Assembly (NCBI RefSeq): GCF_001548055.1
Contig: NZ_AP014724.1
Location: 2,634,324-2,698,323, forward strand
DNA length: 64,000 nt
Source: Sulfurospirillum cavolei
GTDB taxonomy: Bacteria > Campylobacterota > Campylobacteria > Campylobacterales > Sulfurospirillaceae
Direction: 5' to 3'
Below are positions 8,005-15,960 of the stretch, one piece after another. The notes beneath the pieces are model-generated. The model searched no databases. It saw only the letters and a list, made by a program, of their open reading frames with translations, and had not been told where the DNA came from. The translations under genes were made by a program, and so were the position numbers. The stretch's first letter is position 1, and every line of letters begins with the position of its first letter.

Positions 8005-9186
8005 CTAATCCTTAATACGATGTCCTACGAATTTCGAGAAGTTTTCCATAATGAGTCCACCGCGTCTAAAACCAAGACCGCATCCCTCATATGCAAAGAA
8101 AACACCCGCTTGGTAAGAACGGTTTTCATTGTCTTTGGGGAGTTCAACGTATTCTTGATAAATCGGTTTAAACCCTTTATAGTCGCCTTCCGTTTTTTCG
8201 ATGACGTTCATCGCTTCGTCAAAAATAACGGTGTTAGCACCCTCACGTCCGAAAGCACGTTTTTCAACCTGTTTTTTACCCTTAAGCGGCTCGAACGACG
8301 TTTCTAACAATAAAGGATGGTTCGGGAAAAGATCCCAAAGAATTTTCATAAACGCCTTACTTTGAAACAGAAGGGTATAGGCAGGATTGAGAATAATCGC
8401 TTGTTGTTCGCGGACGATCTCGTCTAACAACAACGCCAAGTCGCCCTCTTCGATCGCAATATTTTCCCACGGAACGAGTTTAAACCAATACTCGAAATTT
8501 TCGTCGCCTTTAAAAATACCTTCTTTGCCGTTGAAGCCGACCTCATCGACATACGCAAAGTCGGTATGAAATCCTGCTTCGTTGGCGGCGATTTGTAAAA
8601 AACGAACCGTATTTTCATCTTCAATACTTCCGCGAATCGATGAAAAAAGAATTTTCCACCCTTCATAATACTGCGCAAAATCTTCCGTGTCGCCGCCTAA
8701 AACGACCAAGCGTTTAAAATTTTCTTTAAGTGCTTCAAATACGGTGTTGAACTGCTGGGCTTCGTCCATTCCGTTTGCTTTGAGCATCGCCCACTGAATA
8801 ATCGCCGTTTCATACAACGAAGTCGGCGTATCGGCGTTAAATTCAAGCAACTTAATCGGTTTCCCGTCCACGCCTCCTGCGAAATCGAAACGCCCGTAAA
8901 GATGCCAATGCACGTCGTTTTCCCACGAATTTTTGATCAGTTCCACCAAATTAAAAGGGATATTGAGTTCATGAAAAAGATTGTTATCGATAACGTACTG
9001 CCCTGCTTCCGCGTACATGTCGTACAATTCGTTCGCTGCTTCGTAGTACGCTTCCGCCTCTTGCGGCGTAATCATGACCAACTCGTCCGCAACATACGAC
9101 GTTTTGTCTTGATCCGTGTGCCAATAAAAACCGATGGATTCTAAAAATTCTTTGCTTAAAGGTTTAATTTTTTCTACATGTAACAT
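8005..9186 (-). CDS. Glutathionylspermidine synthase-like ATP-grasp ligase (YgiC/YjfC family)
   Basis: 393 residues matching the C-terminal synthetase half of E. coli glutathionylspermidine synthetase and its stand-alone homologues YgiC/YjfC. Readable core motifs are LYGRFDF, KLLEFNADTPTSLYE, an IIQWAML helix, and a C-terminal GVFFAYEGCGLGFRRGG. Members use ATP to make an amide bond between a peptide carboxylate and an amine; the true substrate of the stand-alone class is unsettled. It starts 2 bases after the stop of the UPF0323 lipoprotein gene, so the two are tightly coupled. The start codon ATGTTACATGTAG itself contains one of the window's recurrent ACATGT copies. Confidence 0.88.
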   Translation of the reverse strand: MLHVEKIKPLSKEFLESIGFYWHTDQDKTSYVADELVMITPQEAEAYYEAANELYDMYAEAGQYVIDNNLFHELNIPFNLVELIKNSWENDVHWHLYGRFDFAGGVDGKPIKLLEFNADTPTSLYETAIIQWAMLKANGMDEAQQFNTVFEALKENFKRLVVLGGDTEDFAQYYEGWKILFSSIRGSIEDENTVRFLQIAANEAGFHTDFAYVDEVGFNGKEGIFKGDENFEYWFKLVPWENIAIEEGDLALLLDEIVREQQAIILNPAYTLLFQSKAFMKILWDLFPNHPLLLETSFEPLKGKKQVEKRAFGREGANTVIFDEAMNVIEKTEGDYKGFKPIYQEYVELPKDNENRSYQAGVFFAYEGCGLGFRRGGLIMENFSKFVGHRIKD

Positions 9187-9188
9187 GA

Positions 9189-9827
9189 TTAACTTCCATA
9201 ACTGCTAGGGGTACTTGAACTTGACGATCCGCTAGACGATGAGCCTGACGTTCCGGAGCTTCCGCCGAAAAATCCGCTGCTTTTCGTCGCACTGCTGCTC
9301 GGAGTCGTCGTAGCGGCAGGCTTGTTAAAACTGGTACTGCTTCGCGTATACGCTTGGGGTGTTTTATACGTCGTGGCACGCTGGTTTTGATAATTGGCAT
9401 TACCGAAAAGTTTGTTACCGATCCAACTGCCGATCATCGCTCCGGCGATACTGGAGAGCAATACACCGCCAAGTCCCATACCGCCGGAACTCATTTGAGG
9501 ATTGGTCAATGCCGAAGTGTTGTTGTCGATTTTTTTGGCTTCATCTTGAACTAACGCGTCAATTTCCGATTGAGATAACAAACGCTCGGTTCCGTCTAAG
9601 CCTCGAACAACGACTCGCGTACCGCCGGAACTCGGGTACTCTTCGGCAATTTTATACACGCCCGGAGCCGTTTCGTCGACGATCACGGTTGCACCCTGCG
9701 TTTTCGCCGCTTCGGCTAACGCGTTTTTATTTTCGTCTTTGCTATCACATCCTTGTAATCCTGCGATAACAAGGACACCGAGCCCTCCCGCGATCATATA
9801 ATCAGATATTTTTCGTACATATTTCAT
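9189..9827 (-). CDS. UPF0323 family lipoprotein with glycine zipper and Ser/Gly tail
   Basis: 212 residues. The N-terminal signal ends in a lipobox (AGLQGC, Cys near residue 27). The middle holds a globular part with GTRVVVRGLDGTERLLS, then a glycine-zipper helix (GGVLLSSIAGAMIGSWIG), a segment NKPAATTTPSSS, and a low-complexity Ser/Gly tail ending SSYGS. This is the Campylobacter/Helicobacter UPF0323 family. The layout (lipobox, zipper, Pro/Thr segment, Ser/Gly tail, then the ATP-grasp ligase gene 2 bases on) recalls E. coli YgiB next to YgiC. Envelope location is clear. The function is unknown; the tail as a ligase substrate is my inference. Confidence 0.85.
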   Translation of the reverse strand: MKYVRKISDYMIAGGLGVLVIAGLQGCDSKDENKNALAEAAKTQGATVIVDETAPGVYKIAEEYPSSGGTRVVVRGLDGTERLLSQSEIDALVQDEAKKIDNNTSALTNPQMSSGGMGLGGVLLSSIAGAMIGSWIGNKLFGNANYQNQRATTYKTPQAYTRSSTSFNKPAATTTPSSSATKSSGFFGGSSGTSGSSSSGSSSSSTPSSYGS

Positions 9828-9834
9828 TCGCGTT

Positions 9835-10542
9835 TTATTCTCCTAAAATTTCTTTGAGTTTCTTACCTTTTTTAATAAAGATTTTTCCGTTTTTGTCTAA
9901 AACGTCATTGAGCTGACTCGCTTTTTTCGTTAATACGTCGTTGATTTGCTGTTTTTCTTTCTTCGAAAACCCTTTTTCCTTTAAATAACTTCTCAAATCG
10001 CGCCAATCGCTGTACGATTCTAAAAGTTCTTCTTCCTCTTGAACGCTCTCATCCTCTTCTTCGTCCGTTATATCGACTTCTTCTACGTATCCGTGTTCCG
10101 CCGCTGTGCGTTGAAACGTATTTGACGGGGGAGAAGTCACTTCTGAAGCAACACCGATTTGCCGATTGGCGAGTGCTAAAATTGCTTTGAGCTGCTCGTC
10201 TCTTTCTTTATAAATCATCTCGATTTTTTCTTTCGACTCGATCAACAAACGTTCTTTGTCGGCGACCAAACGCTCTTTATCGCTTTCTAACTTCTCGTTT
10301 TTTTGTTTGAGTTCTTCGACTTGATTTTTGAGCAGTTCAATATAAGCACTCTCCGCCGTATTATTGTCCGTCGCTTTACGAGAAGAAAGGCTCTCTTTTG
10401 AAGACGTTTTCGTTAGTAAAATATATTTCACACCTTCTTCGACGACACTTTGTAAAGAGCCTCGTCGCAATCGGTTGTATATCGCCTCTTTACTCACGCC
10501 TAAAAGTTTCGCCGCTTCGGTAACGGTTAGTTTTTTTTCCAT
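9835..10542 (-). CDS. MerR-like HTH protein with coiled coil, unknown function
   Basis: 235 residues. Residues 4-45 form a winged or MerR/excisionase-like helix-turn-helix (KLTVTEAAKLLGVSKEAIYN, then RLRRGSL). Residues about 70-125 form a heptad-rich coiled coil (KNQVEELKQKNEKLESDKER and on), followed by an acidic stretch of about 20 Glu/Asp-rich residues. The last 60 residues are basic, with YLKEKGFSKKEKQQ. Possibly the DUF3972-type family of this phylum, but I am not sure. It lies between rpsU and the UPF0323 gene, 7 bases before the latter. A DNA-binding, self-associating protein is a fair reading; regulator versus chromosome-structure role is open. Confidence 0.75.
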   Translation of the reverse strand: MEKKLTVTEAAKLLGVSKEAIYNRLRRGSLQSVVEEGVKYILLTKTSSKESLSSRKATDNNTAESAYIELLKNQVEELKQKNEKLESDKERLVADKERLLIESKEKIEMIYKERDEQLKAILALANRQIGVASEVTSPPSNTFQRTAAEHGYVEEVDITDEEEDESVQEEEELLESYSDWRDLRSYLKEKGFSKKEKQQINDVLTKKASQLNDVLDKNGKIFIKKGKKLKEILGE

Positions 10543-10590
10543 AAATTACGACCTTTACTAACGAAAAGAAGTTGATTGGTGCTGTATGGT

Positions 10591-10596
10591 ATCATA
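10591..10596 (-). promoter_or_regulatory. Likely -10 box for the HTH/coiled-coil gene cluster
   Basis: On the minus strand TATGAT lies about 50 bases upstream of the HTH gene start. It sits downstream of the rpsU terminator, so the cluster ending in the 104-residue protein probably has its own promoter here. Confidence 0.35.
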
Positions 10597-10646
10597 GCTT
10601 TAATTAGTTTTATTTTAGACAGAAGATTTGAAGCGATAAAGAAGAA

Positions 10647-10668
10647 GCCAAGAAGCTAACTTCTTGGC
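10647..10668 (-). terminator. Terminator of rpsU
   Basis: GCCAAGAAG (10647-10655) and CTTCTTGGC (10660-10668) form a perfect 9-bp stem with loop CTAA. On the minus strand it is followed by TTCTTCTTTATCGC. It lies 9 bases beyond the rpsU stop codon. Confidence 0.75.
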
Positions 10669-10676
10669 CGTGTGTG

Positions 10677-10889
10677 TTAGAGTCTTGACTCGTAACGGCG
10701 AAGCATATAAAGTCGTTTAAGTTGTTTTTTACGAGCACTGATTTTATCTTTTTTGCGTTTTTCAGTCGCAGTTTCATAAAAGCGTCTTGCACGTACTTCC
10801 GTAACAACTAAGTTACGATCAACTTGTTTTTTAAACTTACGATACGCCTCGTCAAACGATTCATTAGGATGTACTTTAATTCCCGGCAT
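10677..10889 (-). CDS. rpsU: 30S ribosomal protein bS21
   Basis: 70 residues, the full family length. It is strongly basic with the conserved N-terminal [19 protein letters not shown] and C-terminal [12 protein letters not shown]. bS21 sits at the 3' end of 16S rRNA on the small subunit and promotes start-site pairing. A strong site (AAGGTGGTGG) precedes the ATG. It has its own promoter and a terminator, and is divergent from the recombinase-like gene, as expected for a highly expressed single-gene unit. Confidence 0.97.
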   Translation of the reverse strand: MPGIKVHPNESFDEAYRKFKKQVDRNLVVTEVRARRFYETATEKRKKDKISARKKQLKRLYMLRRYESRL

Positions 10890-10926
10890 ACTCTATCCAC
10901 CACCTTTCTGATGAATTTGAGAAGGC

Positions 10927-10932
10927 ATTCTA
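10927..10932 (-). promoter_or_regulatory. Promoter -10 of rpsU
   Basis: The minus strand reads TTTAGATAGAATGCC; TAGAAT at 10932-10927 is 38 bases before the rpsU start. The upstream region is AT-rich without a clear -35. Confidence 0.4.
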
Positions 10933-11031
10933 TCTAAATTTATGTACATTTAAGCTTAAAACATCGTGTTACGATTAATTGATTTAAAAAAGTAATTTTT
11001 TAGAAATTTGACGATAAAAATCGAAAAAGGC

Positions 11032-11061
11032 TTGACTTTCTACGTCAACATTGAGTATACT
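11032..11061 (+). promoter_or_regulatory. Promoter of the recombinase-like gene/ccoG unit
   Basis: TTGACT (11032-11037), an 18-base spacer and TATACT (11056-11061) make an unusually complete sigma-70 promoter for this phylum. TTGAC-N7-GTCAA (11032-11048) is an inverted repeat covering the -35 box, a plausible operator, perhaps for the product of the gene it drives. Confidence 0.6.
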
Positions 11062-11097
11062 GTTGCTATTTTAAAATGATAAAAAGGTGACAATTTT

Positions 11098-11766
11098 ATG
11101 ATTATCGCGCTTTTAAAAAACAAAAATGACAATTCGCATATTACGATTCAGCAAAAGCAAATCTTAAAATATGCCCATCACAACGATCTCAAAATCGATA
11201 CGACCGAGATTGAAAATTCGAATCCGAATTTGGATTTGGAGGAACGCAAAGAGTTTAAGGGCTTTTTACGCTCTTTATCCCCCAATGATCATTTGATTAT
11301 CTTTGACCTTTCAACGTTTTCGAGCAACGTCGAAGAACTCGTCAAAGTGTTAGAATGCCTTCTTACGCGCTCTATTTCGGTTCATATCGCCGATGAAAGT
11401 ATGCGTATCGACCTCCAATCCAGTCCTTTAGCCTTATTACAGCTTTTGGTCAAACAACGAGAGCTCAACAAAAAGCTTGAAAAAGAAAAAATGCAAGGTC
11501 GCCCTAAAGGCAGGATGTCCAAATCCAAGTTCGATATGCATCGCCCGTATATTATCGAACTTTTAGAACAAAAAACCTCTATTAGCGAAATCTCAAAAAT
11601 CTTACATGTAAGCCGTACCTCTTTAAAAGACTATGTCAATTCCAGAGGACTGAAAGATCTTGTAAAAGCTAAAATTTCATTGCTTAAAACACCCAAAAAG
11701 GAGACTCCGCCTTTAAAAAACACGCCGCTTAAAGAGTGTTCTTTGATTCAACAATCTGAATCTTAA
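11098..11766 (+). CDS. Serine-recombinase-like protein lacking catalytic residues; putative DNA-binding regulator
   Basis: 222 residues. Residues 1-100 follow the resolvase/invertase fold, but the active-site segment, normally R-V-S near residue 10, reads IALLKNKND, so the nucleophilic Ser is replaced by Lys. The usual LDRLGR block reads FDLSTFSSN, losing its arginines. A linker helix (KQRELNKKLEKEKMQ) and a Hin-like GRPKGR follow. Next comes a helix-turn-helix (TSISEISKILHVSRTSLKDY, about residues 162-181) and a basic Pro/Thr-rich tail. It is therefore unlikely to cut DNA. It lies 25 bases upstream of ccoG in one unit, suggesting a transcription-factor role, possibly in oxidase biogenesis or redox response. 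Confidence 0.7.
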   Translation: MIIALLKNKNDNSHITIQQKQILKYAHHNDLKIDTTEIENSNPNLDLEERKEFKGFLRSLSPNDHLIIFDLSTFSSNVEELVKVLECLLTRSISVHIADESMRIDLQSSPLALLQLLVKQRELNKKLEKEKMQGRPKGRMSKSKFDMHRPYIIELLEQKTSISEISKILHVSRTSLKDYVNSRGLKDLVKAKISLLKTPKKETPPLKNTPLKECSLIQQSES

Positions 11767-11791
11767 AATATTTACTATAAGGAATTACATA

Positions 11792-13159
11792 ATGAATTGC
11801 GATACGAATTCTTCCGTACAACCTGTTTATTACAGGTATAAACGCTATGTTGTTTTTGCCGTTATTACGCTGGTAGCGTTATCGTTACCGTTTATTCGCA
11901 TTGACGGCAATCACTTTTTTCTACTCAGCTTTGATAAAAAGCAATTGCATCTCTTTTTTACGACGTTTGACATGCAAGAGCTTTATTTGATGCCTTTCGT
12001 CTTAATGCTCTTTTTCTTGAGTATTTTCTTTATTACGACGCTCGGAGGCCGTGTTTGGTGCGGTTGGTCCTGTCCGCAAACGATTTTTAGAATTATCTTT
12101 CGCGACTTTATCCAAACCAAACTACTCGGTATTCGTAAAAGTATCTCCAATAAACAAAAAGCACCTGAGGGCGATTTCTTCAAACGTTTTATCGCTGTTT
12201 TGATTTGGGCGTGTTTAGCACTTTTAGCCGCATCGAATTTTATGTGGTATTTCATTCCTCCGGAAGATTTTTTCGTCTACATACAAAATCCTGCGGAACA
12301 TACCGTATTGTACGGTTTTCTTATTTGTGTTACGGCGTTTCTCGTTTACGACATCACTTCCTTAAAAGAGAACTTTTGTGTTTACATTTGTCCGTACTCT
12401 CGTATTCAATCCGCACTTTTTGACGAAAATACGATTCAAACCATTTACGATGAAAAACGCGGCGGTCAAATTTACGATAAAAAAGGCACTAAACTCGGAA
12501 GTAAACCGCCTTTGGCAACCGACGATTGTACCGGATGCGAAGCATGTGTTCGCGTCTGTCCGACACATATCGATATTCGTAAAGGTATGCAATTAGAGTG
12601 TATTAACTGTTTGGAATGTGCCGATGCTTGTACGCCGATTATGGCAAAACTCGGAAAACCTTCTCTGATTACGTGGACCAGTGCCAATGCAGTGGAAAAA
12701 GGCGATAGAACGCATTATTTCCGCTTTCGAACGATTGCCTATATGGTTGCATTGACGATCGTCTTAATCGGATTGTTTGTCATGGGCAGTAAAAAAGAGT
12801 ATATGCTCTTAAACATTAACCGAACAAGCCAACTCTATAAGATGGCCGACGACGGTAAAACGGTTGAAAACGTTTATACGTTTCTTTTCCAAAACACCGA
12901 TACCAAAGACCATGAATATTATTTCGATATTTCCAATAAAGAGATCAAAATCGATCAACCGAGCGAACCTTTTATGCTCAAAGCCGGTGCAAAGCTGAAA
13001 AAAGTCGTTATTCTTTCGTCTGCTCCGAAAGAACTCAAAGTGGAAGGAGAAGATTTACCGATTACGGTTAAAGCATACGCACTTGACGAAAAGAACAGAA
13101 TCGTCGTTGATCGCAAAACTATCTTTATCTATCCTAAAAAAGGCGATATTCAGCCTTAA
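11792..13159 (+). CDS. ccoG: Cytochrome c oxidase accessory protein CcoG
   Basis: 455 residues. An N-terminal membrane region (helices near residues 20, 70, 130 and 165), with a WCGWSCPQT motif in the cytoplasmic loop, precedes two ferredoxin-type clusters (CTGCEACVRVCPTHIDI and CINCLECADACTPIM). Another helix follows near residue 315, and then a periplasmic Ig-like C-terminal domain. CcoG is the membrane cupric reductase that supports copper delivery to cbb3-type cytochrome oxidase. No ccoNOQP genes are in the window. The Campylobacter jejuni counterpart also neighbours rpsU. AAGGAATTACAT precedes the ATG, and the gene ends at a strong terminator. Confidence 0.95.
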   Translation: MNCDTNSSVQPVYYRYKRYVVFAVITLVALSLPFIRIDGNHFFLLSFDKKQLHLFFTTFDMQELYLMPFVLMLFFLSIFFITTLGGRVWCGWSCPQTIFRIIFRDFIQTKLLGIRKSISNKQKAPEGDFFKRFIAVLIWACLALLAASNFMWYFIPPEDFFVYIQNPAEHTVLYGFLICVTAFLVYDITSLKENFCVYICPYSRIQSALFDENTIQTIYDEKRGGQIYDKKGTKLGSKPPLATDDCTGCEACVRVCPTHIDIRKGMQLECINCLECADACTPIMAKLGKPSLITWTSANAVEKGDRTHYFRFRTIAYMVALTIVLIGLFVMGSKKEYMLLNINRTSQLYKMADDGKTVENVYTFLFQNTDTKDHEYYFDISNKEIKIDQPSEPFMLKAGAKLKKVVILSSAPKELKVEGEDLPITVKAYALDEKNRIVVDRKTIFIYPKKGDIQP

Positions 13160-13181
13160 TCTATCACCGTTATTCTCGGGT

Positions 13182-13209
13182 GCTACGCAACTTTTTTTGG
13201 TTGCGTAGC
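13182..13209 (+). terminator. Rho-independent terminator of ccoG
   Basis: GCTACGCAAC (13182-13191) and GTTGCGTAGC (13200-13209) form a perfect 10-bp stem around a T-rich loop, followed by CTCTTTCTT, 22 bases after the ccoG stop. Confidence 0.8.
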
Positions 13210-13232
13210 CTCTTTCTTAAGGAGCTTCACCG

Positions 13233-14186
13233 ATGATTTTATCGGATCGTATCAAAAATTTTCCTATTATGATGTTTGCAATCGTGATGGGACTTTCGGG
13301 TTTGACTATCGTCTACCAAAAAGCCGCTTTATGGCTAGGATTTCCAGCATCGATCGCTACGTTATCGGTTGTAATCGTTACGGCTGTTTTTGCCGTTATC
13401 GTTACGCTGTACGGCCTTAAATGCCTCTTCTTTTTCGAAGAAGTCAAACACGAGTTTGCACATCCTATTCGAATTAATTTCTTTGCCGCTTTTTCGATCT
13501 CTTTATTGCTTCTTTCCATTGTGTATCACGATATACAGATCGAAGTAGCCCAAGACTTATGGTATGCGGGTGCGCTGATTCAAACGTTTCTGACATTTTA
13601 TACGATTAGTTTTTGGATCACGAAAAATATGGAGATTACCCATTCCAATCCGGCATGGTTTATTCCTATCGTCGGTAATGTTATCGTTCCTATCGGAGGA
13701 TTTGGATTTGTCGATTTGCATATCTTGATTTATTTCTTTTCGGTGGGAATTTTCTTTTGGATCATTTTACTACCGATTATCGTCAATCGTATTATTTTCC
13801 ACCATCAATTGGCACAAAAGTTTCTACCGACGCTGTTTATTTTGATCGCGCCTCCCGCCGTCGGCGTTATTTCGTATCTCAAAATTACCGAGACATTTGA
13901 TCTTTTCGCAAGTTTTCTTTACAGTATTGCCCTCTTTTTTTCATTTTTACTGCTTTTTATGATCAAAAATTTTCTCAAATTGCAATTTTTTATATCATGG
14001 TGGGCTTTTACTTTTCCGCTAGCCGCTATGACCATCGCTTCTTTGGCAGTTTTTCATACGACGCACATACCGTTCTACGGTATCATTGCTTCGTTTTTAC
14101 TGATCGCTACGACGTTGGTTATTGCTTTTGTCGGCTACAAAACGCTCTATTATGTTTCCAAAAAAGAGATCTGTATTGCAGAATAA
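13233..14186 (+). CDS. SLAC1/TehA-family membrane transporter
   Basis: 317 residues with about ten hydrophobic helices. The family motifs NPAWFIPIVGNVIVPIGG (helix 5 region) and LIAPPAVGVISYLK are readable, as is the start FPIMMFAIVMGLSGLTIVYQ. SLAC1/TehA proteins are trimeric anion channels or exporters (tellurite-resistance TehA, C4-dicarboxylate Mae1, plant SLAC1). The substrate here cannot be told. AAGGAGCTTCACCG precedes the ATG. It follows the ccoG terminator and overlaps the next small lipoprotein gene, so those two are coupled. Confidence 0.85.
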   Translation: MILSDRIKNFPIMMFAIVMGLSGLTIVYQKAALWLGFPASIATLSVVIVTAVFAVIVTLYGLKCLFFFEEVKHEFAHPIRINFFAAFSISLLLLSIVYHDIQIEVAQDLWYAGALIQTFLTFYTISFWITKNMEITHSNPAWFIPIVGNVIVPIGGFGFVDLHILIYFFSVGIFFWIILLPIIVNRIIFHHQLAQKFLPTLFILIAPPAVGVISYLKITETFDLFASFLYSIALFFSFLLLFMIKNFLKLQFFISWWAFTFPLAAMTIASLAVFHTTHIPFYGIIASFLLIATTLVIAFVGYKTLYYVSKKEICIAE

Positions 14187-14604
14187 TTTTCTGCAATACG
14201 TTTCGCTTGTGTTGATCTTTTCTTTCCTTATTGCTTGCGACGGTTCGCAACACTCTTTTTCCCGTAAAAACGATCCTGATTTCTACATGTCGCTCCATAC
14301 GCCTTTGGCATTACAAAATCATACCGTCTTTTGCAAAACGATCGACGTTCAAAGGCTTTTCGAACAAGCAGGATTTATCCTAGACGCTTCTAAAAGAACC
14401 GGCATCATGCTTGAAAGCAATTTAGATGCAAATCTTACATGTACGCTCTCAAACATGCCGAAAGAATCTTATATTCGCCTCACGCTATATCAAGACCGAC
14501 AAGAATTCTATAAACTTCAACTTAACAAAACCGGAACGATGAACTGCGAGGATATAGAAACATTAATTGCAAAATTGAAAAAGGAAGTATTTCAAAAAAA
14601 GTAG
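14155..14604 (+). CDS. Small lipoprotein, unknown function
   Basis: 149 residues from the ATG at 14155; a TTG at 14176, with AAGAGA upstream, is an equally good start (142 residues). A hydrophobic stretch (YVSLVLIFSFLIAC) ends in a lipobox-like FLIAC-D, so it is probably a lipoprotein whose +2 Asp would favour inner-membrane retention. The mature part contains three further cysteines (TVFCKT, NLTCTL, MNCEDI). I do not recognise the family. It overlaps the 3' end of the TehA-like gene by about 32 bases in another frame, which implies translational coupling. Confidence 0.6.
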   Translation, partial: FPKKRSVLQNNFLQYVSLVLIFSFLIACDGSQHSFSRKNDPDFYMSLHTPLALQNHTVFCKTIDVQRLFEQAGFILDASKRTGIMLESNLDANLTCTLSNMPKESYIRLTLYQDRQEFYKLQLNKTGTMNCEDIETLIAKLKKEVFQKK

Positions 14605-14607
14605 TGG

Positions 14608-14640
14608 CATTAAGACGGTTGTTTTTTAACCGTCTTAATG
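14608..14640. terminator. Bidirectional terminator between lipoprotein gene and rplT
   Basis: CATTAAGACGGTT (14608-14620) and AACCGTCTTAATG (14628-14640) make a perfect 13-bp stem with a 7-base loop. On the minus strand CCACTACTTTTTTTG follows, giving a U-run for rplT. On the plus strand TTAAAAAAG follows, so termination there is weaker. Confidence 0.8.
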
Positions 14641-14653
14641 TTAAAAAAGTCTA

Positions 14654-15007
14654 TTAAAGAGCTGCTTTTGCTTGTTTTACGACAACGGCAAACGCTTCAG
14701 GGTCATTCATAGCCATGTCGGCAAGAATTTTACGATCTAACTCGATATTGGCTTTATTAAGTGCATTGATAAAACGAGAATAACTAATATCGTTTAAGCG
14801 GCATGCCGCATTAATTCTAGTAATCCAAAGTCTTCTAAAATCTCTTTTTTTCTGTTTTCTATCGCGAAACGCGTATACGAGACTTCTTTCTAATTGCTCT
14901 TTCGCTTTTCTAAAGTGTTTTCTTCTTGCACTGTAGAAACCTCTCGCCATTTTTAAAATTTTCTTATGACGTCTTCTTCGGACAATACCTGTTTTTACTC
15001 TTGCCAT
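14654..15007 (-). CDS. rplT: 50S ribosomal protein bL20
   Basis: 117 residues, the standard length, starting [19 protein letters not shown] with the long basic N-terminal helix and the conserved [10 protein letters not shown]. bL20 is needed early in 50S assembly and in many bacteria represses its own operon. It is the last gene of infC-rpmI-rplT; GGAGACACA precedes the ATG. The 123-base gap before it is longer than usual for co-transcribed ribosomal genes. Confidence 0.98.
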   Translation of the reverse strand: MARVKTGIVRRRRHKKILKMARGFYSARRKHFRKAKEQLERSLVYAFRDRKQKKRDFRRLWITRINAACRLNDISYSRFINALNKANIELDRKILADMAMNDPEAFAVVVKQAKAAL

Positions 15008-15130
15008 TGTGTCTCCTTGACCAATATATTAATGTCGGTGTCTTGTATCAATACAAGAACTTGCCCTTGTTAGAGGGGTACGCTGCATATAAACGATGAA
15101 TGACTTTTTGTCAAAAACTTTAGCTGTAAA

Positions 15131-15325
15131 TTATGCTTGGCAAAGCATTAATTTAACGGATTTTTCGTCGCGAGCATCTACGGTTTTAGCCACTTTCAAC
15201 CCACGCATTCTTTTGGTAGGTTTTTTCGTAAGAATATGACTTCTAAAAGCTGCGCCTCTTTTAATCTTATTTTTACTTGCTCTAAAACGTTTTGCGGCAC
15301 CGCGTACCGTTTTCATTTTCGGCAT
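15131..15325 (-). CDS. rpmI: 50S ribosomal protein bL35
   Basis: 64 residues, full length, with the expected [18 protein letters not shown] start, a very basic middle (KRMRGLK) and a C-terminal VKLMLCQA. It sits between infC and rplT as in nearly all bacteria. AAGGAGATAGC precedes the ATG. A terminator-like hairpin lies just upstream (15363-15414), so the amount made relative to infC may be set by attenuation. Confidence 0.97.
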   Translation of the reverse strand: MPKMKTVRGAAKRFRASKNKIKRGAAFRSHILTKKPTKRMRGLKVAKTVDARDEKSVKLMLCQA

Positions 15326-15362
15326 GCTATCTCCTTAATATTGACTCTAAAAACGAGGAAAA

Positions 15363-15414
15363 CCCCTCTATTTTCTAGAAACCGGCTATTTTAGCAAAAA
15401 ATTTCTTAGAGGGG
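15363..15414 (-). promoter_or_regulatory. Attenuator-like hairpin between infC and rpmI
   Basis: On the minus strand CCCCTCTA (15414-15407), a 36-base loop and TAGAGGGG (15370-15363) pair perfectly and are followed by TTTTCCTCG. TAAAAT inside the loop could be a -10 box. The same CCCCTCTA octamer recurs on the minus strand ahead of rplT (near 15070). This fits a structured leader of the bL20-autoregulated type, but that is inference. Confidence 0.4.
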
Positions 15415-15435
15415 ATTAAAATGGAAGAGAAAACG

Positions 15436-15960
15436 CTATTTCTTAGGAGCTTTCGGTGTTACCAACATATTAATATATCGACCTTCAAGCTTCGGTGTTT
15501 TTTCACGCTCGGCAATATCTTCAAGCAACGGCCAAAGGGTTTCTAAAACGTGCTCGCCGATTTCTGGATTGGACATTTCACGACCTTTAAGAAAAACTCT
15601 AAAACGTACGTGTTTACCTTCTTCAAGAAACTCCCTTGCATGTTTCACTTTATAGCTAATATCATTAGGAGCAATCTTGACCGAAAGCTTAATCTCTTTG
15701 ATCTCAATGATCTTTTGATTCTTACGTGCTTCTTTAAGTTTTTTCTCTTGCTGGTATTTGAACTTACCGTAATTCATAATCTTGCAGACCGGCGGTTTCG
15801 CATCCGGTGCAATCAGAACCAGATCGAGTCCCAGTTCATCGGCTTTTGCAAGAGCCTCTTTACGAGAGATGATACCGTATTGCATACCATCGTCTCCAAT
15901 ACATCTAACCTCTGCTGCTCTTATCTCCTCGTTTAGTATAACCTCTTTGTCTTTACTCAA
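15436..15960 (-). CDS. infC: Translation initiation factor IF-3
   Basis: 174 residues with the N-domain ([20 protein letters not shown]), the basic linker ([17 protein letters not shown]) and the C-domain ([15 protein letters not shown]). IF-3 keeps the 30S subunit free and proofreads start codons. The start is a TTG that overlaps the thrS stop by four bases (TTGA); GAGGT lies 5 bases upstream. In many bacteria infC begins with a rare codon and is self-limited by IF-3 discrimination, and the TTG here fits that. Order thrS-infC-rpmI-rplT is the classical one. Confidence 0.96.
   Translation of the reverse strand: MSKDKEVILNEEIRAAEVRCIGDDGMQYGIISRKEALAKADELGLDLVLIAPDAKPPVCKIMNYGKFKYQQEKKLKEARKNQKIIEIKEIKLSVKIAPNDISYKVKHAREFLEEGKHVRFRVFLKGREMSNPEIGEHVLETLWPLLEDIAEREKTPKLEGRYINMLVTPKAPKK

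Noticed and set aside
15550..15936. 128-residue frame antisense to infC
   Set aside because: Shadow of the IF-3 gene; Phe/Leu-rich, no start site.
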